A stretch of DNA of 64,000 nt from contig NZ_JAUSSZ010000007.1 in NCBI RefSeq assembly GCF_030812595.1, positions 62,001 to 126,000 of the forward strand. The letters are read 5' to 3'. This document shows, one piece after another, positions 17,586 to 23,939 of the stretch; within the stretch, counting starts at the first letter, position 1, and each line of letters opens with the position of its first letter. The notes beneath the pieces are model-generated. The model ran no database searches. It was not told the DNA's origin and saw only the letters and a program-made list of their open reading frames with translations. Position numbers and translations under genes: made by a program. Source of the DNA: Arthrobacter bambusae (GTDB taxonomy: Bacteria > Actinomycetota > Actinomycetes > Actinomycetales > Micrococcaceae).

Positions 17586-18110
17586 GAGTTGTTCCTTTCG
17601 GTGATACCGAGCGAGTTTTCGTAATCTCAACCGGTGGACAGAATCTGGATTTTCCCGTCTTTGGGGACACGTGGTTATGAGGCAAGTCCGTGAATAGATC
17701 TACTGTGTTGTCCGTGTAATAGTCGGCCATGTCCTTTGGCGTCCATTGGGTGGTGCCGCGATTGGTTAGGTCGAATTGGACTCAATTCGGACTGTGTTGA
17801 GCCCTATTATTAGGTGTCGTGTAATAAACAACAAATGATTGTACGTGATGTACGGATCAATTGCATGCATAAGTAGGGCATGAGGCGCGCTGATATATGT
17901 ATCACTCAATATCATTGGCCAAATGGCCGCACCACAGGTCAGTGTATCTACTATGAATCTAGGCGAAGTGTTTGGGTGTTTTTGATTGCGCCGACATAGC
18001 ACGGGGAGGGGCGGTCTAGCATCCGGGCTAACGCCAGTACGAATGTTTTTGTGGGTATGGGTTCCGATCCGGGAGCGCCGGAACCCTTTCATCGATGCCG
18101 GAAGGGCCCC
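17586..18110. other. AT-rich divergent intergenic region
   Basis: About 525 bp without a credible gene lie between the divergent SDR and thioesterase genes. The central 17760-17980 stretch is clearly richer in A+T than its surroundings and probably carries both promoters. It contains the perfect inverted repeat described separately at 17772-17789, and a weaker hairpin with GGTTCCG/CGGAACC arms at 18060-18085 just ahead of the thioesterase ribosome-binding site. Confidence 0.5.
17772..17789. promoter_or_regulatory. Inverted repeat, likely operator
   Basis: CGAATTG-GACT-CAATTCG is a perfect 7-bp inverted repeat with a 4-bp spacer, in the AT-rich divergent region about 190 bp upstream of the SDR-MmgE/PrpD operon. 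Its size and symmetry suit a dimeric repressor. No cognate regulator gene is adjacent. Confidence 0.45.
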
Positions 18111-18545
18111 ATGGAAACAACTAACATCACTTTTCGTACCCGCAAATGGGTGCGGCCCGAGGACCTCAACGCGAACGGCACGCTGTTTGGCGGCAGTCTG
18201 CTGAAGTGGATTGACGAGGAGGCTGCCATTTATGCCATCCTGCAGTTGGGGAATGGAAGGGCCGTTACCAAGTACATCTCCGAGATTAACTTCGTAAGCT
18301 CGGCCGTGCAGGGTGACCTGATTGAGATGGGTTTAACGGCAACGCGCTTCGGCCGCACCTCGATGACCATGCGCGCTGAGGTGCGCAATATGGTCACCCG
18401 CCAGAGCATCCTCACTATCGAACAGATCATCTTCGTCAACGTCGACTCGGCCGGTAAGCCGGAACCACATGGCTACACCGAGGTCACCTATGATCGCGAC
18501 CGCGTCCCCACGCAGCATCTGACAGCAACGACAAACCGGGATTAG
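18111..18545 (+). CDS. Acyl-CoA thioesterase (hotdog fold)
   Basis: This 144-aa hotdog-fold thioesterase of the YciA/cytosolic long-chain acyl-CoA hydrolase group is recognised by the N-terminal RPEDLNANGTLFGGSLLKWIDEEA segment, where the N/G-x-L-F-G-G-x-L-L-x-W-x-D pattern forms the active site with D at about residue 35. It would hydrolyse acyl-CoA to the acid and CoA. ATG 18111 has GGAAGG upstream, and the open frame extends further 5' without support. It runs divergent to the SDR/MmgE pair and its 3' end overlaps the next minus-strand reading frame by 4 nt. Confidence 0.85.
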   Translation: METTNITFRTRKWVRPEDLNANGTLFGGSLLKWIDEEAAIYAILQLGNGRAVTKYISEINFVSSAVQGDLIEMGLTATRFGRTSMTMRAEVRNMVTRQSILTIEQIIFVNVDSAGKPEPHGYTEVTYDRDRVPTQHLTATTNRD

Positions 18546-18889
18546 CGGCAATGCAGATCAGTGCTCGGCCCACCGTCACTCGGGCGAGTCAGGCCCGTAC
18601 TTGCGCGAGCCTTCCTGGATAGGCGGACGCTGATCCGAAGAACATGCATGGCGGCGAGAGACAATGGCACGCCCGTGGCCTGCTGCACCCTCATCAACAC
18701 GGATGCGGTCTTGTCGAGGTCTTCAATGGTCAGTCCGTCCTCATCCCGCATGCGGATCATGGCGTCCTTGAACGTCTTCACGAGACGCTTCGCACGCGGG
18801 TTGATCAGTTTTGGATCCACATAGGACGCGTTGGTGGTCGAAGTGAGAACCGCGGCGTGGACCCTCATGGTGCTTTTGCTGTGGATCAA
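18542..18889 (-). CDS. Hypothetical protein, possibly a remnant
   Basis: This is a 115-codon frame. The middle (VDPKLINPRAKRLVKTFKDA, then EDLDKTASVLMRVQ) looks like real helical protein, but I do not recognise a family. The first ~13 codons overlap the doc-like fragment at 18852-19076 on the other strand, and the last ~25 residues are low-complexity, so both ends seem to have been created by rearrangement. I treat it as a likely gene fragment. Confidence 0.35.
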   Translation of the reverse strand: MIHSKSTMRVHAAVLTSTTNASYVDPKLINPRAKRLVKTFKDAMIRMRDEDGLTIEDLDKTASVLMRVQQATGVPLSLAAMHVLRISVRLSRKARASTGLTRPSDGGPSTDLHCR

Positions 18890-19076
18890 CGGTTACCGGC
18901 ACGACTTCACCACCGACGAGGGATTCGCCGTGGCCGTTGGCGTTGCCGCGGGAGAGATTGAACTGAATGGTGCTGCATCGCTGATTTCCCGCCACATGGT
19001 TACTATCTTGAGGGGGCGGGCAAGCATCCCTCTGCCCGGGGTCGGCCTGCCTTCGCGGTCTTGGCGCGCCTGGTAA
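18852..19076 (+). pseudogene. C-terminal fragment of a Doc (Fic-family) toxin, copy A
   Basis: The frame reads RTAAWTLMVLLLWINGYRH followed by DFTTDEGF and a VAAGEIELNGAASLISRHMV region. This is the C-terminal third of a death-on-curing (Doc) protein, directly after the point where HPFxDGNKR should stand. The N-terminal two-thirds, including the Fic active-site loop, are absent. It shares a 33-bp identical stretch (18894-18926) with the second doc locus (28988-29020). The stop TAA lies inside the transposon's left target duplication. Confidence 0.7.
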
Positions 19077-19077
19077 T
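19073..19077. repeat. Left target-site duplication GTAAT
   Basis: GTAAT directly precedes the left terminal inverted repeat, and the same five bases directly follow the right one at 23846-23850. A 5-bp duplication is what Tn402/Tn5053-family transposition produces. Confidence 0.85.
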
Positions 19078-19102
19078 TGTCAATGTTCGAAGTCGTCTGC
19101 GC
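19078..19102 (+). repeat. Left terminal inverted repeat of the transposon
   Basis: It begins TGTCAATG and contains TTCGAAGTCGTCTGCGC. It matches the reverse complement of 23821-23845 at 21 of 25 positions. A related internal repeat, TCCGAACTCGTGTGC, follows at about 19156-19170 and may be an additional transposase-binding site, as usual for TnsB/TniA-type ends. Confidence 0.85.
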
Positions 19103-19195
19103 ACCGACCTGTGAACACTCGCTCGGGTGCCGTCGACTTTGGTCATGCGGCGTGTCCGAACTCGTGTGCACGACCGGTCGTCGTTTCATGGTGCT

Positions 19196-19405
19196 ATGGA
19201 CGAGGAGATCGTCGATGCCGGAAGGGTGCGTGAACGGGGCCTCGTGTCGGCGTCTGAGTCGGTGTGGGCTGAGGCGGTCCGTCGCGCTGAGGTGATCGGC
19301 TCACTTGCCGAGGCCGAGCAGGTCGGCCACGCTGCGGTGGATGCGGCCGCTGCTGCTCTGGGCGTTGGACGGCGGCACGTGTATGCGCTGCTGCGGCGGT
19401 GGCGG
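19196..19405 (+). pseudogene. tniA: tniA 5' remnant (transposase N-terminus)
   Basis: From ATG 19196, about 65 codons encode the N-terminal helix-turn-helix of a Tn5053-type TniA/Mu transposase: ESVWAEAVRRAEVIGSLAE, then GHAAVDAAAAALGVGRRHVY and ALLRRWR. This matches the family's 'AVIGxLA...VGxxAAxxAAxxLGLSRRxVYxLxRR' start. The sequence then passes without a break into tniQ coding DNA in another frame, so the catalytic DDE region is deleted. Confidence 0.75.
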
Positions 19406-20467
19406 GGGCGAACATTGACCTGGCCCCGGACGAAGGTCTGCTGCGGATGCTGGCCGAACGCACCGCAGTGCCCCACGATCGCATTCGCCGGATGACCCTG
19501 GCGGGCTGGGAGCCATGGGTCATTGAGCCCGCCGAGCCGGAGGGCGAGCCCGGCGCGGCGTTCGAGAACTTCGTCGGGCAGCACTCCGTCCTGCTGGGGC
19601 CGAAGGACAACAAGCTGGCGCCGCAGCGTGCCCGGCTGGCGGCCATGGCTGCCCATGGACCCCAAGCAGGCGCCGATGCGCCGAGCCTGCCCGATTTGCA
19701 TCCGAGTCGCCCCGCCAGCCCTTCGAGGCTTCACCCTGGTCTCCCAGCTGCCGCTGACGCTCAGCTGCCCCGGCCATCGGTGCAGGCTCGAGCCCGCGTT
19801 CGGCGCGCCCGGAGCGTACTTTGCCTGGGAGAAGTCCGGAACGGTGTCGGCCGCGGTGCCGTCCTCCGTGGTGCCCATGGACCGGCTCACTCACGCTGCG
19901 CTGCGCACTGGGGTCGTGACCCTGCCCCGACGGGCCGTGCATGCCGGAGTCTGGTTCCGCCTGCTCCGCACCCTCATCGACGAGATCTCCATTCCTCCTT
20001 CGAAATTGACGCGGCGAGCCCAACGCGCCGTGGTACGCATCTGGGACGCCGCCGGGCACAGGCCGCGCGCCGGCGTCAGCGTAGCCTGGCGAACGTACGA
20101 AAGCCTCCCCTGGCCACGCCAGCAGGCCGCCCTCGAAGCAGCAGCCGCAGCCCTCCACCTCATCGAGACGCGCGAGATCACAACCGAGGGCTCCCTGGCC
20201 TCGCTGTTGACCATTGAGCCGCACAAGCCTGTGCCTGATGGGAGGAAGCCCGAGACCGTCCGGGCCGCCGAATTAGTACATGCTCTCGAGGACGCTCTCG
20301 CGGCCGCCAGGGCTGACCCCCTCGAAGCGCACAGGCTGTTGGCACTTCTGGCTCCGAACCCTGGTTCGAAGAGGTTCGGCAGCGTGCGAGAGGACCTCAT
20401 CATGCTGGGGATCCCCGTACACAACCTCCCGCCCGACCCCGAAGACTCCGACGACCGGAGACCATAA
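19399..20467 (+). pseudogene. tniQ: tniQ remnant, 5'-truncated and frameshifted
   Basis: The first part (frame from 19399) reads EGLLRMLAERTAVPHDRIRR, TLAGWEP and FENFVGQHSVLLGPKD. The second, in another frame after about 19650-19700, reads RRACPICI..., LPLTLSCPGHRCRLE and a long helical tail ending at 20467. The paired C-x2-C and C-x2-H with RxxLTLxCPxHxC context is the TniQ zinc finger. The normal N-terminus is missing where it joins tniA, and an indel splits the frame. TniQ is a target-site/assembly factor, here inactive. Confidence 0.75.
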
Positions 20468-20607
20468 AGCTCCAGTCCATCACATAAGGGGACTTACAAC
20501 GTTTACACTACGTAGAATAAGTAACGGGTAAAGTGACAATCATCGGGCGATCCCCGCTGGAGAACCGGTTGTCACGCAATCGGCCGTATAAGTGACGGAG
20601 GAAAACC
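20468..20607. promoter_or_regulatory. Probable res recombination site and resolvase promoter
   Basis: This 140-bp gap between tniQ and the resolvase gene is markedly AT-rich, with repeated GTTTACA-, AAGTGAC- and TTGTCAC-like half-sites between about 20497 and 20597. That is the place and texture expected for the res site bound by the adjacent serine resolvase. I cannot define subsites I-III with confidence. Confidence 0.5.
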
Positions 20608-21234
20608 ATGCTCGTCGGGTATGCCCGGGTGTCCAAGGCTGACGGATCACAAACGACCGATCTGCAGCGCGACGCGCTCTTGGCCGCGGGTGTCGGGTCG
20701 GAATCCTTGTATGAGGACAAAGCGTCAGGCAAACGGGAAGACAGGCCCGAGCTTGCCGCCTGTCTCAAGGCTCTTCGAGCTGACGACGTGCTGGTGGTCT
20801 GGAAGATTGACCGGCTCGGCCGTGACCTCAGACACTTGGTCAACATTGTTCATGAACTCACTGAGCGCGGTGTCGGCTTAAAGGTCCTCACCGGCCAAGG
20901 TGCCTCCATTGATACCACCACCGCCACGGGGAAGCTCGTTTTCGGCATTTTCGCAGCCTTGGCCGAGTACGAGCGCGAGCTCATCAGAGAACGCACTATC
21001 GCTGGTCTGGCCTCCGCACGGGCCCGTGGCCGCGTCGGAGGAAGACCACCCAAAATGACCCCAGCCAAGCTCCGCCTCGCCATGGCCTCAATGGGCAAAC
21101 CCGAAACCCGCGTCGGAGACCTCTGCGAAGAGCTCGGCATCACCCGGCAAACCCTCTACCGCCACATCTCACCGACCGGCGAACTCCGCTCAGATGGAAA
21201 GAAGCTGTTCGAACGGACGAACCGCAGCATCTAA
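20608..21234 (+). CDS. tniR: Serine recombinase (TniR-type resolvase)
   Basis: This 208-aa resolvase/invertase-family protein has the nucleophile S9 (GYARVS), R69 and R72 in the DRLGR motif (residues 68-72) and the E-helix EYERELIRERT (about 120-130). A C-terminal Hin-type helix-turn-helix lies at about 160-190 (VGDLCEELGITRQTLYRHI). All catalytic landmarks are intact and length is normal. ATG has GGAGGAA upstream. It would resolve the cointegrate made during Tn402-type transposition by acting on the res site just upstream, and is the only transposition gene of the element that still looks functional. Confidence 0.92.
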   Translation: MLVGYARVSKADGSQTTDLQRDALLAAGVGSESLYEDKASGKREDRPELAACLKALRADDVLVVWKIDRLGRDLRHLVNIVHELTERGVGLKVLTGQGASIDTTTATGKLVFGIFAALAEYERELIRERTIAGLASARARGRVGGRPPKMTPAKLRLAMASMGKPETRVGDLCEELGITRQTLYRHISPTGELRSDGKKLFERTNRSI

Positions 21235-21350
21235 CAAGCACCCCCCACGCAGAGCGAGGACCCCATCATCGGCCAGGCTACCGGCTCTGTGCAGGGGTGT
21301 TGCGTGGCCGGCCCGCTGCATGACCGTCCACCCCGTGCAGGTGCCCGGAG

Positions 21351-22226
21351 TCAGTTCGTTCGTTCGAGGAACGCCAGCGCTGACGCGACGAACTCGCCGT
21401 GGTACTGGAAGATGGCGCCGTGGCCGGCGTCGCGGTAGAGCGGGACTAGTTCGCCGTTCGGTAGGCGTTCGGCGAGGTCTAGGGTGTTCTGACTGGGCAC
21501 CATGACATCGGTTTCGCCGTTGGCGACCAGGACCGGATGCCTGACACCGGCCAAGTCCTGCGGCGATTGCCTGCCCCATCGGAGGATGGCCTTCAGTTGC
21601 GCGTTGAATGCCGAGGATGCAACGGGCTGGTCGCGGTCTTTGCGGCGCGCGGTCAGGTGGTCGAGGTACGCCTGCGCGGCTCGCCTTCCGTTCGTGGTCC
21701 CGGTGAAGAACAGGTAGTACTTCGGGTGCCTACGGCGCAGGATGCCCTTGATGGTAGGGAGAACGCTGCTTCGGCGGATCTTGGCGATGCCGGACCCGCC
21801 GGCCGGGGCCGTGCCCGCAAGGATGATCCGGCGGATAAGCCCGGGGTCGGTCTGAGCGATGGCTTGGGTGACGAAACCGCCCAGGGAGAAGCCGAGCAGG
21901 TCGACCTGGTCGTGCCCGAGCGCTCGGATGAACGCAATCGCGTCGGCGGCCATTTCCTCGACGGTGTCAGGTGTGGTGCCGGTCGATGCACCGACGCCGC
22001 GGTTGTCGAAGGCGATCGTGTGCCGGTTGGCGGCGAGACCGTCGACGACGCGCGGGTCCCAGTCATCCAGGTTGGCGGCGAAGTGGTGCAGCATGACCAG
22101 CGGCACTCCGCCGCGCGGGCCGAGCTCCCGGTAGACGAAGTCGTCGCTGGCCACGCGCACAGACTGGGTTGGCGCGTTCTGGTACGACGGGGACGGGCGG
22201 GTCGTGGGTGCTTCGGGTGGGTTCAC
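21351..22226 (-). CDS. Alpha/beta hydrolase (transposon cargo)
   Basis: This 291-aa alpha/beta hydrolase has an oxyanion region LHHFAANLDDWD near residue 46, nucleophile elbow GFSLGG (Ser at about residue 111), and an acidic residue and terminal histidine in DVMVPSQN and AGHGAIFQYH. The GTG start 22226 has AGGAG 6 nt upstream. It lies 33 nt after the SDR gene on the same strand, and both probably answer to the divergent TetR regulator. Substrates of such hydrolases range from esters to epoxides and haloalkanes, and none can be chosen here. Confidence 0.85.
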   Translation of the reverse strand: MNPPEAPTTRPSPSYQNAPTQSVRVASDDFVYRELGPRGGVPLVMLHHFAANLDDWDPRVVDGLAANRHTIAFDNRGVGASTGTTPDTVEEMAADAIAFIRALGHDQVDLLGFSLGGFVTQAIAQTDPGLIRRIILAGTAPAGGSGIAKIRRSSVLPTIKGILRRRHPKYYLFFTGTTNGRRAAQAYLDHLTARRKDRDQPVASSAFNAQLKAILRWGRQSPQDLAGVRHPVLVANGETDVMVPSQNTLDLAERLPNGELVPLYRDAGHGAIFQYHGEFVASALAFLERTN

Positions 22227-22259
22227 GGTGATCTCCTGTCTGGGTTGGTGCATCGAAGA

Positions 22260-22955
22260 TCAGGCGAGACGGGTGGGGATGGGACCGTGCGCCAGGCCCT
22301 GGCGGACCTGACGGGTGATGTCGTCGGCCAGGATTTCTTGGGCGCCGTTGACGATCCCGTTCAGCGCTTGAGTGGCGACGTCAGCGGGATCTGCCTTGGG
22401 TACATCGGTGAGCTGGGCGGTCATGTCGGTGTCCATGAAGCCGACATGGAGCCCGGAAACCGTGATGCCCTGTGGTTCAAGCTCTTCGCGCGCGGCGTCG
22501 GTCAGCGCCCACGCGGCAGCCTTGGCTGCCGCGTAAGCACCGGCCTGTGCCGGGTGCATCCACGAGATCACCGAAAGGATGTTGAGTACCGCGCCGCCGC
22601 CGTTGGCTGCGATGAGCGGGGCGAAGGCCCGGGTAACGGCGAGCGGCCCGAAGAAGTTCGTCTCCAATTCCTGGCGTACGACGTCGATATCGCCGCCGAG
22701 CAAGGGCACGTAGGTGGAGATGCCGGCGTTGTTGATGAGCAGGGTCGCATCAGTGGCGATCTCGGCGGCGACCTGGATCGACTCGTGGTCGGTCACATCG
22801 AGTCGGAGTGGCGTCACGCCGGGCAGGTCCAGCTCGTCAGGTCGCCGGACCGCCGCGTAGACCGAAGCGCCACGCTCCAGCAATTGGGTCGCCAGATGGC
22901 GGCCCAGGCCTCGGTTCGCTCCGGTGACAACCGCGATAGCGCCGTTCAGTTCCAT
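22260..22955 (-). CDS. SDR-family oxidoreductase (transposon cargo)
   Basis: This 231-aa short-chain dehydrogenase has TGANRGLG at residues 11-18, NNAG at about 75-78, a serine in ILSVISW and Y-A-A-A-K catalytic residues (YAAAKAA). ATG 22955 has AAGGAGA 5-6 nt upstream. It starts the minus-strand cargo operon, divergent from the TetR gene with a palindromic operator between. TetR-SDR-hydrolase trios are common in detoxification or small-molecule response modules. Confidence 0.9.
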   Translation of the reverse strand: MELNGAIAVVTGANRGLGRHLATQLLERGASVYAAVRRPDELDLPGVTPLRLDVTDHESIQVAAEIATDATLLINNAGISTYVPLLGGDIDVVRQELETNFFGPLAVTRAFAPLIAANGGGAVLNILSVISWMHPAQAGAYAAAKAAAWALTDAAREELEPQGITVSGLHVGFMDTDMTAQLTDVPKADPADVATQALNGIVNGAQEILADDITRQVRQGLAHGPIPTRLA

Positions 22956-22995
22956 GTATGTCTCCTTTTCTCTTGCCCGGTTCCGGGCCCGCTGG

Positions 22996-23017
22996 ATAGA
23001 TTACGACAATAATCTAT
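22996..23017. promoter_or_regulatory. TetR operator palindrome
   Basis: ATAGATTA-CGACAA-TAATCTAT is composed of perfect 8-bp arms around a 6-bp spacer, midway between the divergent SDR and TetR genes (41 bp from the SDR start, 47 bp from the TetR start). An extra half-site ATAGAT occurs at about 23031. This is typical for a TetR protein repressing both itself and its divergent target. Confidence 0.75.
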
Positions 23018-23063
23018 TGCCGAGTGTAGAATAGATGATGATCGACATCAAGAAGGGATCCCC

Positions 23064-23636
23064 ATGGGTCGCGTGTCACAGGCGCAAGCGCAGGAAAACC
23101 GCAGACGGGTTCTCGATACTTCCTCCCGGCTCTTCCGTGAACAGGGCACCAATGTCAGCGTCTCCGACCTCATGAAGGCGGTCGGCCTCACGCACGGGGG
23201 CTTCTACAAGCAGTTCGCGTCGAAGGAAGCACTCATCAGGGAGGCCACCGTCCACGCCTTCGCCGAGGACGCCCGGCTACGTGAGGCCGCTCTGGAGCAC
23301 TCCGCCGGTCGGGATGGTGCCCAGCACACGTTCATCGACGCCTACCTGTCCACCGAGCACCGGGACAACCCGGCGGGCGGCTGTCCCATCGCCGGGCTTG
23401 GTGTCGATATCGCCCGCGGTCACGGCGACGACGAGACTCGCCGAGTCTTTGCCGAACGGGTCCAGGAGACCGCAGCCTGGTTCGACACCGGCGCCGACGA
23501 CGGCATCGTCCGATTCGCCACCATGCTCGGCGCACTCGTGATCGCGCGAGCCACATCCGGCTTCCCGATATCCGAGAAAGCCCTGACCGCGGCCCGCAAG
23601 GCACTAACCGAGCGCGGAGACCCATCGGCCAGATGA
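23064..23636 (+). CDS. TetR-family regulator (transposon cargo)
   Basis: This 190-aa TetR/AcrR regulator has an N-terminal helix-turn-helix at about residues 8-55 (NRRRVLDTSSRLFREQG, SDLMKAVGLTHGGFYKQFASKEAL). The GGFYKxFxSKEAL recognition helix is typical, and the C-terminal part (AGGCPIAGLGVDIARG) resembles the AcuR/YxaF-like ligand domain. ATG has AAGGGA upstream. Divergent from the SDR-hydrolase operon, it most likely represses that operon through the palindrome at 22996-23017 until a small inducer binds. Confidence 0.92.
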   Translation: MGRVSQAQAQENRRRVLDTSSRLFREQGTNVSVSDLMKAVGLTHGGFYKQFASKEALIREATVHAFAEDARLREAALEHSAGRDGAQHTFIDAYLSTEHRDNPAGGCPIAGLGVDIARGHGDDETRRVFAERVQETAAWFDTGADDGIVRFATMLGALVIARATSGFPISEKALTAARKALTERGDPSAR

Positions 23637-23820
23637 GCGGTCGCGGCGGGGCGCCGCGGCCCATCATTCGGCCGACGGCCACGTCCCCGTCACGTACCCC
23701 CGCCGGGGCGTGTAACGTTCGCATGCAATGAACTTCGGTGCCCGTCGCCCAAGCGAAGGGATCTCCAATTGGGCGGCTTCCATCTCGGATGGAGGTCTGT
23801 GTAAAGGACTTCGATCATTC

Positions 23821-23845
23821 GCGCAGACGATTCCGAAAACTGACA
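23821..23845 (-). repeat. Right terminal inverted repeat of the transposon
   Basis: Read on the minus strand it begins TGTCAGTTTTCGGAATCG and continues TCTGCGC. It matches the left end at 21 of 25 positions and is followed on the plus strand by the target duplication. It lies 95 bp upstream of the ATG of the HTH-nuclease-STAND gene. Confidence 0.85.
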
Positions 23846-23850
23846 GTAAT
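23846..23850. repeat. Right target-site duplication GTAAT
   Basis: These five bases match those before the left end at 19073-19077, confirming the transposon boundaries. Confidence 0.85.
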
Positions 23851-23893
23851 GGTGGGTCGATATTTTCGCCCAACCCGAGAAACACATCTGCAA

Positions 23894-23939
23894 ACGTAGT
23901 TAATGCGTGCGAAATTTTCGTCGCACGTAGTTGCTGCGT
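23894..23939. promoter_or_regulatory. Paired operator-like repeats at the start of the HTH-nuclease-STAND gene
   Basis: Two copies of ACGTAGTT-NN-TGCGT, each an imperfect palindrome, lie at 23894-23908 and 23925-23939, exactly 31 bp (three helical turns) apart. The second abuts the ATG at 23940. Between them is a perfect inverted repeat with arms CGTGCGA/TCGCACG (23906-23927). No Shine-Dalgarno sequence is visible, so the transcript may be leaderless. This layout suits autorepression by the Xre domain of the protein itself. Confidence 0.6.

Larger units (their letters stand above)
19078..23845. mobile_element. Tn402/Tn5053-family transposon, internally deleted (4768 bp)
   Basis: The element is bounded by 25-bp terminal inverted repeats (21 of 25 matching), both starting TGTCA and sharing TCGTCTGCGC, which resemble the TGTCA...GACGACTGCACC type of Tn5053/Tn402. 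It is flanked by GTAAT duplications. Order inside: tniA 5' remnant, tniQ remnant (frameshifted), probable res site, intact serine resolvase, then a cargo of alpha/beta hydrolase, SDR and TetR regulator. Most of tniA, all of tniB and the 5' part of tniQ are gone, so it cannot move without help. The perfect duplication argues that it entered here as a unit, either already deleted and mobilised in trans or deleted later. Confidence 0.85.

Noticed and set aside
21537..23012. 491-codon plus-strand frame opposite the hydrolase and SDR genes
   Set aside because: It is a mirror of two well-defined minus-strand enzymes and shows no protein family features.
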